Assembly: GCF_000143415.4 (NCBI RefSeq)
Contig: NW_003314294.1
Coordinates: 1,767,015 to 1,831,014, forward strand
Direction of reading: 5' to 3'
Origin: Selaginella moellendorffii
Taxonomy: Eukaryota; Streptophyta; Lycopodiopsida; Selaginellales; Selaginellaceae
Length of the DNA: 64,000 nt
Below the pieces are notes generated by a model that saw only the letters and a list, made by a program, of their open reading frames with translations, did no database searches and was not told the DNA's origin. Positions 34,053 through 46,436 of the stretch are shown piece after piece. Made by a program: the position numbers and the translations under genes. Each line of letters begins with the position of its first letter. Within the stretch, counting starts at the first letter, position 1.

Positions 34053-34169
34053 CGTGAGGATGAAGTATCTAACGTTTACTCCAAACGCCTGGCAACGTGA
34101 GGGTGAAGTATCTAATGTTTACTCCAAACGCCCATGTAACTGCTTTTGAAAACATCAGCACAACAAATC

Positions 34170-36540
34170 AAGAGCAGGCAGATGCTGTGAGAGTCCGTCT
34201 GGGAGCTGGGAGCAGCAGCAGAGTGGTATGGTCAGGCGAATGCAGTAGCAGCCTTTGTAGCCTGGGTGGACCTCAAAACAGCATTTCTCAATGCTTTCCA
34301 TCTATGGGATTCAAGCAGCATATCAGCGACGAGCTAAATTCAATTCAATTGTTACCTGGAGAGATATTGCAAAATTACATTCTTTGCTACAAGAGGCTGC
34401 TCGCGAGGAAAGATCCACAGCCTGCTCTGATGACGAAGTCCGCTGGTTCTTGAATGGGTTGCCATTTGAGATCGGGTTCCATGTGAAGGTGTAGAGACCG
34501 GTAGATTTGAACGCAGTAGTGGAGCACACAGCAACATGGGAACAGGCCCGGACGTCGTCACGGAATGTTGCAGCTGCAGCTCCAGCAGCAACATATGGTA
34601 ACTTGTTCTCACTGAATATTGCACAGTACCAGACTGGTGTGCTTGGAGCCATAGCAGCTCCACCTTTGATTCCGGTCCAGCTGTCAGTTCTCCAGTTACC
34701 TACAGTAAACACAACCGGATTTGAGAGCCAACTCACGAAAGTGAAAGAAGATGTGGTGGAGACACTTACCAAGAAGATAATGGAACTCCAAGTGAGTCTG
34801 GTTCAAGGTTTGGGAGCTCCAACTCGGCCGGTGCATGAGAGAGCTGAGATCTGGCACATTAAGTGTCAAGGATATGGCCACTATCCTAGTGAGTGTCCGA
34901 ATCTGGTTCCGGCGAAAGCTCCTTGTCCGTATTGTGGGAAGTTCAGCCACAAGCCTGAGAAGTGCTTTTTTCATCCAGCTCGTGTGACGCCCAAGTTCCA
35001 GTAGCAACCTGTAGTTGCAAGCTATTATGTTCAACCACAATTTTCACAGTAGCACGTTCAACAACAATTTCCACAGCAGTATGAGACGTACCCGGTTTTT
35101 AACGTAGGAGCTCCAGGGGCCGTGCAGAACTCGGGGCTGATGCTGCAGCAGACTGCCGGTGGAGGCCGAGGTGGCGGCCGGATGGGAATGTTCAGAGGCA
35201 GAGGTGGAGGCCGAGGCCGAGGTCCGATAGTGTGCTACCGGTGTGGCGAACCTGGACATATCGCGCCAAACTATCCGAATGCACAGAAGTCCGAAGAGTA
35301 TCAGCCAATCTGTGGGATATGCCAGACACAGGGGCTTCATCGGCAGGAGGATTGCCCCTACCACTTGCAAGTGCCAAATCAGCATCAGAATCAGGACAAG
35401 GGAAAAGTGGTGGACACTAAAGCCATTTTCGTGAATTATGAAGACCTGTGTGGAATGTCAACACACGAGAACAGTTGCAGCGGAGGGACCACGGGTTGTA
35501 CATCTGAGATGAGCCGAGAACAAGGGCTGAACAAGGAACTGAGCGGACGCATACTAGGGAGGATCCGGAGATGATAGCTCGCTGAAACAGGAAGGAGCAG
35601 CGCCACAAGGAAAAGGTGGGCATGGAAGGAGGCGGCATTCAGGATGCGCTGATAGTCGATGGCGGAGATCTTGCAAAGAATATCATGGGGACTATTCAGT
35701 GCCCTAATGAACGGACGCCAACCAGGTGAGTGGTGGAATGGGTTTGCAAGAGGTTATGAGGAAGGTGGGCATCTCGATGCCACAACGGCTGGCAGAGGTA
35801 TTCAAGGAACATTTTGGGGGCGAGCCGTTGAAGATGGACCAGCGGAGATCTCGCCGGTATAAGCAGGTGCTGAATCTAGAAACACAGCCCTACGATGTGC
35901 TCAAGGACTTGGAGAATCAGAAGCCGAGTATCACATTCACGCAATTACTGCAGCTGGCACCAAGTCTGAGGAAAGTGGTGGCCACAGCAGTCAAGGCCCA
36001 TTGAGAGGTTGTAGTGAACACAGCATGGCCGATGATCGAAGTAGAGAATCCGATTATAGATGCAGAGATTTCAGGTCAGCACTTGAAGGGGTGTGTGATT
36101 GACAGAGGTGCTGCCATCAACGTAATGCCTGAGTAGATGGTGTCAAAACTTGGGTTGGAGCAGCCCGTCTCCAGTTTATTTTCGTGTCCGCATGGCGAAC
36201 CATTCTTGCTCGAGACCGGTTGGTGTACTTACCGGAGTGAAGACAAAGATTGCTGGTTTTATCTTTTATGTGGATTACATGGTGCTGAGGATGGTTGGAC
36301 ACAAGCTGGATTATCCAATTCTTTTGGGAATACCGTGGCTGTTACAGGCCTGGGCAGGTTAGAGTTGGCCGAAGGGGACTATTACGATTGGAGATGGAAA
36401 CGAGTTGCACACTATCCAAGTTCGGACGAGGAAGAGGCTGGCCTGGACTCCAGTGGTGTGTGAGCCAATAGTGGATGGCATTGATGACAGCAGTGATACC
36501 ATCCCGGCTAACGCACCAAAAAATGTCAGGAAAAATACAC
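34170..36540 (+). pseudogene. Decayed gypsy-type Gag-protease region
   Basis: Several frames in order on + show a retroelement. AAFVAWVDLKTAFLNAFH (near 34235) resembles the Gag core. Two CCHC-like units, IWHIKCQGYGHYPSEC and CPYCGKFSHKPEKC (34850-34975), are followed by a Gly/Arg-rich stretch and CYRCGEPGHIAPNY (35234-35275, last Cys lost). A protease-like block then reads GCVIDRGAAINVMPE, with Arg-Gly in place of the Ser/Thr-Gly of the active site (36091-36135), and LLGIPWLLQAWAG follows. Frameshifts and stops are frequent. RT, RNase H and integrase are absent. It is unrelated in detail to elements 1-3 and is an older family. Confidence 0.8.
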
Positions 36541-36847
36541 GACAATAAAGAAAGACCGAAAAGACTCCCTTAGGGCTTGTATTTCAGCAGTAACTACAAA
36601 TCACTCATATTGAGTGTGTTGGGCCTGCAATAACTCCTCTATGATCATGTGTAGGTAATGGTACCACACTTGACCACAGGTTTTAGAATTTGCTGCTCCT
36701 CTCAAATTCTCAGCTCCTCGATCGCACGCCTTATCTGCATGTTGTTGGTGATGCAATCGGCGATGGGATCTCAACGGCCTATGGGAGGTCCCACCATCTT
36801 CGAGCAGAAAGAACTCAAGAACTAGAGAGAGAAAACAAGAACAAGAA
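36541..36847. other. Spacer before gypsy element 2
   Basis: No gene recognised; it ends in the purine-rich AGAACAAGAACTATA sequence that provides the CTATA target site. Confidence 0.5.
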
Positions 36848-36852
36848 CTATA

Positions 36853-37984
36853 TGTAAGGAACCAACTCGCCGAGGTGTCGTAGGCTAAGGGAACCCCGAA
36901 AGCATGACCAAAATGACAAAGAGTTTATCGGATGGGACCAAGTCAAAGATCGAGTCCAAGACCGACTCTAGGACCGAGTTCGAGATAGAGTCCGGAATCG
37001 AGTCCAAGACCGACTCGGGGACCGAGTTCGAGTCCGAGTTCGAGACCGAGTTCGAGACGGAGTCCGAGATCCGAAATCGGGTCCGAGACCGAGTCCGAAG
37101 TCGAGTCCGAGGTCGGGCCCGAGATCGGGTCCGAGATCAAGTCCGCGATCGAGTCCGAGACCGAATCTGAAGTCGGATCCGAAATCGGATCCGAGATCGA
37201 GCTAGAGACTAAGTCCAAATACTAATACGGGTCAAGGGGTGAAAGCCCAAAGCGTGCGTCCCCCAGGGGGGGGGGGGGCTGCAGGGGGTTCCAAAAGTAT
37301 AGTAGGGATAGTGAGGTCCAGGAACCAGTTGGGCTTCCAAACCGACTTGAGGTTGGGACTGGGACTAAGGGGCCTTGGGTGGGAGTGAGTATGGACTTGG
37401 TTGGTGCCGGAGGGGCCATCCAAGGAAGTGCTCAAGAGCAGCTCCCACTCCCGAAAGGGAAACCGATTGCGGTGCTCCCGGCTCATGTGGAGTGGTGCCC
37501 CACTTAAGTACCATACGGCTCATTGGTCCTCGCCCTTCCTAGGGGCTTGGGCCTTCCTTCGGGATGGAAGTGGGGGGCGAGAGGTACCCATACCGGGCCG
37601 TTAGGCCACGGTGTTTCGCCCTGGCGTCCCGAAGCAAGTGTTGCACTCAAGACTTGGGATTTAGAGGGTCCCATGATCAAGTCTTGTGGTACCAAGGGAT
37701 GTTAGGAACCTGGAAGCTTGGTGTGCTTGGCTGCTTGTGCTTGCGGGGAGTGTAGCCGAACCTTAAGTCCAGTCTAACCCGGGGAGGGGGATTGGGAGTG
37801 ATTTGGGGAATCCGTGGAAGGATGGCTAACACTCCGTTGCTCATGCAGTGAGTAGCTGAAACCAAGTAGGAGCTGGTACCATAGGCGAGAACCTTAGCAA
37901 GGGAACTTAGCAAAAGCCAAGGCAGTGTTGGACGGATAGACAAGGTAAGCTGGCAAATTGGAAAGGAAAAATTTGTGGCTTACA
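36853..37984 (+). repeat. 5' LTR of gypsy element 2 (1132 bp)
   Basis: TGTAAGGAACC..GTGGCTTACA. It lacks a 20-bp block present in the 3' LTR and in element 1, and has a shorter hexamer array than the 3' LTR. Confidence 0.95.
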
Positions 37985-38043
37985 ATTTGGTATCGGAGCC
38001 TTTATCTCAGTTCTAGCGAAGGATAGAGGCGGATTGCTGGGAG

Positions 38044-41000
38044 ATGGCAAGGGCAGGGCGTAAGCGAACCCAGGCGGAGACGGAACCTCCGCCGGAGCTG
38101 GAGCCTCCGGTTGAACAAGAGGCTATGGATGAGGAATCCTTGCATGAGGAGGACTCCAGTGAGGAAACTTCCAAACAGGAGTCCGGTGGCGAGGTTCGGT
38201 CGTCCAAGGCTTGATTGGACGTGCTAGAAGGACAGTTGGCACAGACCAATGCCCTGCTGGAGACTCTCGTACGCAAGTTAAAGCGTGACGAGAAGCGGAA
38301 GAAAAAGCAAAAGACTGCGGATGCTGGCAGCGCAGAAGGTGAGGACCCTTCGGCAGGGACTGAGGCAAAACCAGACAAGGTCGAACAGACCGAAGTGGAA
38401 TCAGTCCCTCAGGCAGTTCCCAAGTACAAACCAAAGCCCCCACCGGTGTTCAAGGGAGTGAACGATTATAAGGTTGTGGAGGATTGGTTTTACGATATGG
38501 AGGACTACTTCCGAGCGTTGCAGTTACCGAGCTCGGAGAAGGTCCCATGTGCAAAACCATACTTGGCAGATAATGCCAAGTCTTGGTGGAGAACAACAGA
38601 GGCCAACGAAGGACCGGTGGCCACCTGGGACATGATGAAGGCGAGGATCCGCGCGACATACGTTCCTCCGAATGCCACTCTGCATCTGAGAGATGAGTTG
38701 AGTAGGCTGAAGCAGACTGGAACCATCCAAGAATATGTGAATGGGTTCATGGCAAAGAGGATACTTGTCACGGACATGGGGGATATGGATGCGTTCCATG
38801 CCTTTATATCGAGTTTGCAAACCTGGGCTCGCGGTGAGGTGATGCGCTGGAACCCGACCAACTACAAGGAAGCGTTGGATGCGGCCATCAAGGTGCATTT
38901 CAACGATAGCCTGCGAAAGGGGAACACGATGGGGTCGGGATCCACGTTTCACAAAGGGGCCAAACCGAGGGGAACATATAGCAAGGGGAAATTCAAGAAG
39001 AGTTTCTCTAAGAATGAGTCCTCGGGGTTCCGGAAAGGCAAAGCCGGTGGCCAGCGAGCGAGTACGTGGGGAAGTCAAGCGAAAAAAGACAAACCCACGG
39101 ATAAGAAGGTCAAGTCGTATAGCAGCGTGGGCAACAACGTATGCTACAACTGCGGCGAAGCGGGACACTTCTCGAGGGAATGTCCCTACCCGAAGAAGGC
39201 CAGAGCCAATATGGCCATCAAGTCGGGTGAAGTCCAAACTGAGGTATGTGATCCAGTCCCTAACTCAAAGTTACTCATTACACGAGCAACTTTGGTAGAG
39301 AGTCGTTCGCGACATCTACTAGCCCTCCGAGGGAAGCTCGGAGGTAGCTTTGTTAAGATCCTTATTGACACGGGTGCTTCGGATAATTTTGTGGCTGCAG
39401 ACATAGTCCGGCAAGCCGGACTAACGGTGCAGCGGCTAGGCGAACCAAGGACTATAGAGTTTGTTCAGGGTAGCCAAAGCACCGATGAGATACTTCGACA
39501 AGCGAGAGTCGAAGTGGGGACATGGAAAGTGGACATGGATTTCACCGTCTTGGACATGGCGGGATTTGATGTGATCTTCGGAATGGATTGGTTTAATCGG
39601 TTCGTGGTAGCCCTGCATGGACAAGGTAGGAACCTTGTGGTATTGGCGAATGCCCAAGGAAGAAGATCTAGGGTGGAGGCCCAGGATCTAAAGGTAGGGC
39701 AAAGCAAGGCCAAAGAGTCATGCTTAAACCTGGTGTCCACGAGAGGACAACTCACTAAAAGAACTAAGGCAGCCTTTTTGTGCTTACTCTCGGTGAAGAG
39801 TGACAAAAAGACAAGAACGGAAAAAGTACCTTTAGTGATCTAGCAGGTGCTGGACCAATTCCAAGATACCATGCCAGAGGAGCTACCGGCGGGGTTGCCC
39901 CCCGCACGACCGATAGAACATAAGATTGAGCTGGTCGAGGGTGCTGAGGCGGTGGTTCGTCCACCCTATCGATTGAACGAAAAAGAACTCAAGGAGCTCA
40001 AGAGCCAACTAGAGGAGTTGGTGGACAAAGGGTATGTTAGGTTGAGCAAGTCGCCGTATGGGGCGCCGGTGCTATTTGTGAAAAAGAAAGATGGATCTAT
40101 GCGCATGTGCATAGACTACCGGTTGCTCAACAAGTATACCAAGAAGAACAAGTACCCTTTGCCAAGGATCGAGGACCTGTTCGATAGGTTGGGAAAGGCA
40201 AAATACTTCTCGAGGATTGACCTAAGGTCAGGATACTACCAGATCAGGGTAGCTGAGGAAGATGTCGAGAAGACAACTTGTCGAACGAGGTATGGGAGCT
40301 TTGAGTTTTTGGTGATGCCCTTTGGGCTGTGCAATGCGCCGGCAACGTTTTCGGCGTTGATGAACCACATCTTTGTACCCTATCTGGATCGCTTCGTGGT
40401 CGTCTATATTGACGACATCCTGATTTATAGCGAGACGCTAGAGGAGCATGCCGAACATTTGGCGAAGGTGTTTGAGAAACTAAGGGAACACAAACTGTAT
40501 GCTAAAGAGAGCAAATGTGACTTTGCTCAACAAGAGGTAAAGTTTCTCGGGCATGTGGTGGGCCAGGACGGGCTCAAGGTGGACCCAGAGAAGGTCCAAG
40601 CGATCCAGGAATGGGAACGACCATCGAACGTACATGAGTTGAGGGCGTTCCTGGGGCTATGCAACTACTATCGAAAGTTTATCAGACACTATTCGAGAGT
40701 AGCCCTGCCCTTAACGGACCAAACAGGAAAAGGGAAGATGGTATGGACAGCGGAATGCGAGGCGGCATTCGTCCACCTCAAAGGGAAGTTGAGGAAGGCT
40801 CCGGTGTTGGCATTACCAGACTTTGGTAAGGACTTTGAGGTAGACACGGATGCTTCGGACTTTGCGTTGGGCGCAGTTTTGAAGCAAGACAACCATCCAG
40901 TAGCGTTCTTCTCAAAGAAGCTGGACAAGGCTCAACGGAAGTGGCCTGCCCACGAGAAGGAATTGTTTGCGGTGGTCAAGGCGCTCAAGGAGTGGCGACA

Positions 41001-42816
41001 CTACCTTGGGAGACACTTCAAGGTTTACACGGACAATGTGGCAACGAAACACTTCTTGTCACAGCCCGACCTAAGGGGAAAACAAGGTCGGTGGGCCAAT
41101 GCTTTGGCCGAGTTTGATTGCGAGATCTTGTACAAGCCTGGGAAGAGCAACATCGTGGCAGATGCGCTAAGTCGAAAAGCGAGCTTGAAGTTGGCGATAT
41201 CTAGCGCGACAGCAACCTTTTGGGACGATGTGCAGACCGCATACGAGAGTGATGGTCTAGCACAAGAAGTGTTGCTGAGGAATCTGGAGGCGCGGGAAGC
41301 TCACCAGAGAGGTGAGCTGCCAACGGAAGAGAAAACGGGCTATGCGGAACGCAACAGACTCATATATTACAAGCAAACGAGGGTGTATGTTCCAGAAGGG
41401 GAACTAAGGAAAGTAGCCTTGGAAGAGTGTCATGACGGACCTCTTGCGGGACACGGCGGAGTGCCCAAGACGATGGGCTTACTCAAAAGGAAGTATCACT
41501 GGCCAGATATGGCTAAGGACGTCCAAGACTATGTAAAGACATGTCCAACATGTCAGCAGGTCAAAGCCGTGACGAAGGCTAGTGGGGGCTTGTTGCAAAG
41601 CATCCCCATTCCAGATCGTCCGTGGAAATGTCTCACGATGGACTTTATCACGGGACTACCCCCAAGCGAGGGGTTCGATGCGATATTCGTGGTGGTGGAC
41701 CGATTTTCAAAGATGGCACATTTCATGCCCACCACAACGGATGTGGATGCGGAAGGTGTGGCGAAGCTGTTCTTCGAACAAGTGGTTCGAGTGCGGGGAA
41801 GGCCGGAAGAGATTATCTCAGATCGAGATAAGATCTTCACCAGTAGGTTCTGGAAGACACTCCTAGAACAGTATCGCACCAAGTTGAAATTCAGCATGGC
41901 CTATCACCCACAGACAGGTAATGGGTATTGAGTCAAGATTGATGGCACTAACACTTCTTGACAGACGGACAAACGGAAAGGGTGAATAGGCAGCTGGAGG
42001 ATTATTTGCGATGCTATGTCTCGGGAGACTAGACCGACTGGGTAAGTCATTTGGGACTTGCGGAAATGTGTTATAACAACTCACCACATTCGAGCATCGG
42101 GGTGAGTCCATGGGAAGTCATCAATGGGCGAGCTATTGAAGGTCCTGTGGAACTCGGCGTGGCCGAGTATCATGGAGAGTTACCTGCAGTGGAGGCATTC
42201 ACGGCGGAAAGACTCAACATTTGGAATCTAGTGAGGGATTCCTTGGAACGGGCTCAACAAAGGCAAACTAAGTACGCGAACCAAAAGCGTCGAGATGTGG
42301 AGTTCCAAGCTGGGGAGAAGGTGTGGCTGAACACCAAGAACCTCAGGCTACCAAGTGGGATTAGCCGGAAGTTGACCCAAAGGTAAAAATGCATGTATTC
42401 CTGTAAATGAATTGATCTTGAGTTCCTTAAGCAGGTTCGCGGGGCCTTACGAGATTGAGGCTCGAATCGGTAAAGTGGCTTACCGTCTCCGACTTCCTCG
42501 AGAGATGGGGAAGATGCATCCCGTGTTCCACGTGAACTTACTCAAGCCGTATTTTGAGGATCCGCTTCGCAAGGACCAAGTAAGACCTTTACCTGAGGTT
42601 ATCCAAGGGGAGGAGGAATACAAAGTCGAGGCCATCCTCAATGCGCGCAAGAGCAAGCGACAAGGACGCGAGGTGAGAGAGTTCCATGTGAAGTGGAAAG
42701 GATTTCCACACTGCGAAGCAACATGGGAACCGGAGGAGAACCTAGCGAACGCGCGAGATCTAGTGGAGGAATTTCTGCATGGCAGAACTCTATGTACTTA
42801 TGCAAAGTTCAATTAA
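38044..42816 (+). pseudogene. Gag-Pol polyprotein of gypsy element 2 (three nonsense codons)
   Basis: Exons 38044-41917, 41965-42382 and 42435-42816 have exactly the lengths of those in element 1 (3874, 418 and 382 nt), with no indels. Three codons are stops: TGA at 38212 (CGA in element 1), TAG at 39841 (CAG) and TAG at 42030 (CAG). All are C-to-T changes. Domains are as in element 1: zinc knuckle, DTGA protease, RT with YIDD, RNase H, integrase and chromodomain. Intron 1 is 41918-41964 and intron 2 is 42383-42434. It could still be mobilised in trans but is not expected to make its own polyprotein. Confidence 0.94.
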
Positions 42817-43219
42817 AAGTATCAATTTGAGAAGTTGAGCAATGGCATATGTTGGGACCCGAAGGCGCGCCGAAGGTAAGCTAATTAGCATGGGTTAGCT
42901 AGGTCGACCAGGCGTAGGGAGCTACGCCCGACTCCCTGCGGGGATGTCGAAACCGTAGACGTATTCTACGGAGGTTGGGTTCGAGTCCCAACCCCCTAGT
43001 AAAGCAAGGCTGGGTTCAAGTCCCGACCCCATACTAGGGCGTGGTGAGGGGAGGAGTATAGGGACACCTATATTCCGTTGTCATGAGCTCTTGGCCGGGG
43101 AGGCTAACTTAGGCACACCGCTAAGTGGGGGGATGCCCCCGGAGACATGGTCAACAAGTCGTAGGATAAAAAAGAGACGTTCGATGTGGGCATCGAACTT
43201 CTTCTATGGGTGGTGGAGT
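42817..43219 (+). other. 3' noncoding region of gypsy element 2 with T-arm-like hairpins
   Basis: Two adjacent hairpins (about 42973-42995 and 43010-43030) have a TTCGAGT or TTCAAGT loop on a G/C stem and match the RNA polymerase III B-box consensus GGTTCGANTCC. Other hairpins are CCGTAGA..TCTACGG (about 42953-42971) and GTTCGATG/CATCGAAC (43180-43199), then the purine tract ATGGGTGGTGGAG. All are kept in element 1. Confidence 0.65.
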
Positions 43220-44392
43220 TGTAAGGAACCAACTCGCCGAGGTGTCGTAGGCTAAGGGAACCCCGAAAGCATGACCAAAATGACAAAGAGTTTATCGGAT
43301 GGGACCAAGTCAAAGATCGAGTCCAAGACCGACTCTAGGACCGAGTTCGAGATAGAGTCCGGAATCGAGTCCAAGACCGACTCGGGGACCGAGTTCGAGT
43401 CCGAGTTCGAGACCGAGTTCGAGACGGAGTCCGAGATCCGAAATCGGGTCCGAGACCGAGTCCGAAGTCGAGTCCGAGGTCGGGCCCGAGATCGGGTCCG
43501 AGGTCGGGCCCGAGATCGGGTCCGAGATCGAGTCCGCGATCGAGTCCGAGACCGAATCCGAAGTCGGATCCGAAATCGGATCCGAGATCGAGCCAAAGAC
43601 TAAGTCCAAATACTAATACGGGTCAAGGGGTGAAAGCCCAAAGCGTGCGTCCCCCAGGGGGGGGGGGCTGCAGGGGGTTCCAAAAGTATAGTAGGGATAG
43701 TGAGGTCCAGGAACCAGTTTTGAAGGGACTCTCCAGTTGGGCTTCCAAACCGACTTGAGGTTGGGACTGGGACTAAGGGGCCTTGGGTGGGAGTGAGTAT
43801 GGACTTGGTTGGTGCCGGAGGGGCCATCCAAGGAAGTGCTCAAGAGCAGCTCCCACTCCCGAAAGGGAAACCGATTGCGGTGCTCCCGGCTCATGTGGAG
43901 TGGTGCCCCACTTGAGTACCATGCGGCTCATTGGTCCTCGCCCTTCCTAGGGGCTTGGGCCTTCCTTCGGGATGGAAGTGGGGGGCGAGAGGTACCCATA
44001 CCGGGCCGTTAGGCCACGGTGTTTCGCCCCGGCGTCCCGAAGCAAGTGTTGCACTCAAGACTTGGGATTTAGAGGGTCCCATGATCAAGTCTTGTGGTAC
44101 CAAGGGATGTTAGGAACCTGGAAGCTTGGTGTGCTTGGCTGCTTGTGCTTGCGGGGAGTGTAGCCGAACCTTAAGTCCAGTCTAACCCGGGGAGGGGGAT
44201 TGGGAGTGATTTGGGGAATCCGTGGAAGGATGGCTAACACTCCGTTGCTCGTGCAGTGAGTAGCTGAAACCAAGTAGGAGCTGGTACCATAGGCGAGAAC
44301 CTTAGCAAGGGAACTTAGCAAAAGCCAAGGCAGTGTTGGACGGATAGACGAGGTAAGCTGGCAAATTGGAAAGGAAAAATTTGTGGCTTACA
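43220..44392 (+). repeat. 3' LTR of gypsy element 2 (1173 bp)
   Basis: Same ends as the 5' LTR, with an additional GGTCGGGCCCGAGATC-type unit in the hexamer array and the extra block TTTTGAAGGGACTCTCCAG. Confidence 0.95.
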
Positions 44393-44829
44393 CTATAAAA
44401 TAACTGAATGGCCGTACCTAATTTTCAAACTACCAAAAACTTAAACACCAACCAACGGTTAAGACTTTTCCAGCTAATAACTCTTTATCCACAACTTCGA
44501 TTGACTTGATTTCACCACCAAAGAACTTCCCTTGATAAGATCTTAAACTTCATAGAAAACAACTTCTTCAAATTCTCACTTCTGAAATCCATCACTTTTT
44601 CTCTCTCTTCCCAGGAAGCTTCTTCAGCGAGCTTCTTCATTTTTCACCTTTTTCTAGCTCAGAAAAACGTCAGTACTCACAAAAGCAACCTCAAGTATGA
44701 AAATACAACCATATATACGGTTGACAGTCATCACCTTTATCCTTAGCAACATACCATGCCTCTCTAAACATCCTCTTTTTACAACACTTAGCTCCTAAGT
44801 CTATTGCTTTTGTCTTACCATCATGATCA

Positions 44830-45065
44830 AGTCAACATCCTATGATCACCTCTGGTCCACACAGCATGATCAGCATCCTCTGACTACTCTTGAGGTACAT
44901 CTTAGGCTTAAACTTCAAAATCTCATTTCGGGTATGACAGTTCAAGCCTTCTAGGAAATGACTTCTGGCATCCTCATCACTCATATTGACAATCATAATG
45001 CATGTCTTAGTAAAGGCATTAACATAGTTCATAAGGTCACCTTTTTGTTTGAGTTGACATAATTC
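44830..45065 (-). pseudogene. Gag fragment of an old LTR retrotransposon
   Basis: The reverse strand reads CQLKQKGDLMNYVNAFTKTC, then MSDEDARSHFLEGLNCHTRN, then EILKFKPKMYL. This matches the Gag core pattern of gypsy elements (L.Q.G.L..Y...F......M...D....F..GL......I). No other part of the element is seen nearby. Confidence 0.65.
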
Positions 45066-46343
45066 TGCACAAAGTCAAAGACCAAGATCCTCTAATAAGT
45101 ATTCTTTTTGTATATGAGACTGCACCTGGGCTATCACGAAGGCAAGATATTCCTAAGGAGATAATTTCTGGGACTATCTCCTAAAACTTACCAAAAATGG
45201 TTATGTGACAAGTTGCAAATGGAATAACAAAAACAACACCATACCATTCATGACACTCTCTTGAACCCTTAGACATGCCAAAATGGCAAATCTAACAGTT
45301 ACTATAAATAGTAATAAGAAACTCATTATCCAACAAATCTAATGAAAAATAGCAAGGATGCTCGGAGAGCATGATAAGCTATCTCCTAGTGATATTGAGT
45401 GACTATTGCTCAATATCATAGGAGTTCTTACCATTAGTTAGTGTAAGATATAATATAATGGGAACTCCTTACTAGGTTAATAACACTTACGAATTCTGTT
45501 CTTATGCTCATTTAGTCCTGGTAGTATGGGTTAGTGCCCTGAAGTCATGTTTGTGACACAGACATAGAGAAAACAATCTTTTGGCAATCCTAATGTGTTG
45601 TTGATGACATATTCTATATTATCAATATATGTGCTTGCCCATATACCCAACATTAAATCAAATTATTGTTACAAATTCTTCATATGGAGCAAAAATGCAA
45701 TTGCTCCTAGTCAGATAGAATACACCCTCTTGCCACCCTTAGGCTTCACCAAGAGCAAATTAAAAAGTTCTAAAAGGACAAGATACTTTTTAGGATTTTG
45801 TGAAATAAAATAAAAATATAAAGTGTGAGAAAACATTTAGTTAAAAATGGAATAAAAGAAATAAGTATACCTTTGTCTTTCAGCCTGATTTACAATAGGC
45901 ACTGGTACATAATTAACACCAATATTACTATTGGTATTAATTCCATAGACATTTGGGATATCTTCATAGTAACATTATCGTAAAATATTGTCGAGTTATT
46001 TACTTGGAAAGCTAAACCTTCAAGTCTCATTCCAAAATAAACTATAAAATAAGAATATTATATACAAAATATAATGAATAATTTATTACTTGACTGTTGA
46101 AACGAAATAGTAAAATTATAATATTGAACCACTATATACTTCTTCACATCCAGGAAGAAGACTGCTTTGTGCTTTGGTTCCTTTAATACTGTTTTGTTAT
46201 TTAGTTCCTTTAGATTCTATCTCAGGTCCAACTATAGAAACCCACTTATTGTTGCTTCAAGAACAACAGTGTCTTGTGTCTTAATATTTGGCTCAGTAGC
46301 AGATTAGATCTCTAACAAAAAAACAAAAACCACAGTCCAGTAG
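45066..46343. other. AT-rich spacer upstream of the STRAP-like relic
   Basis: No frame with a domain. Earlier exons of the STRAP-like gene were looked for and not recognised. Confidence 0.5.
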
Positions 46344-46412
46344 CTCGAGACAAAGTTGCCGTGCATGAGTGTTGAGGTCAGCCACGACAGTCAATACATC
46401 ACAACCGCGGAT
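46344..46412 (+). pseudogene. STRAP-like WD40 protein exon, left part, cut by giant element D
   Basis: Twenty-three codons read LETKLPCMSVEVSHDSQYIT and then TAD, after a CAGTAG-type acceptor. This is the plant STRAP segment (serine/threonine kinase receptor-associated protein, a WD40 propeller) around its fifth blade. The frame continues at 59639 (GNSVKFWDAN) once the element and one copy of the GGAT duplication are removed. Confidence 0.82.
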
Positions 46413-46436
46413 AAGCTCTATTTCGTTAAAGTGGGA
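46413..46436. repeat. Left terminal inverted repeat, copy D
   Basis: AAGCTCTATTTCG..GTGGGA, identical to copy B. Confidence 0.96.

Larger units (their letters stand above)
36853..44392 (+). mobile_element. Chromovirus-type Ty3/gypsy retrotransposon, element 2 (complete, TSD CTATA)
   Basis: 5' LTR 36853-37984, primer site 37988-38000, polyprotein 38044-42816, 3' region with hairpins, polypurine tract about 43207-43219 and 3' LTR 43220-44392. The 5-bp target duplication CTATA is at 36848-36852 and 44393-44397. The two LTRs differ by a 20-bp deletion in the 5' LTR and by one hexamer-array unit, plus a few bases. The coding region has the same introns as element 1 but three nonsense codons. Confidence 0.96.

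Noticed and set aside
42880-43000. A complete tRNA gene around the B-box-like hairpin
   Set aside because: No convincing acceptor or anticodon stems can be drawn; only the T-arm-like part fits.
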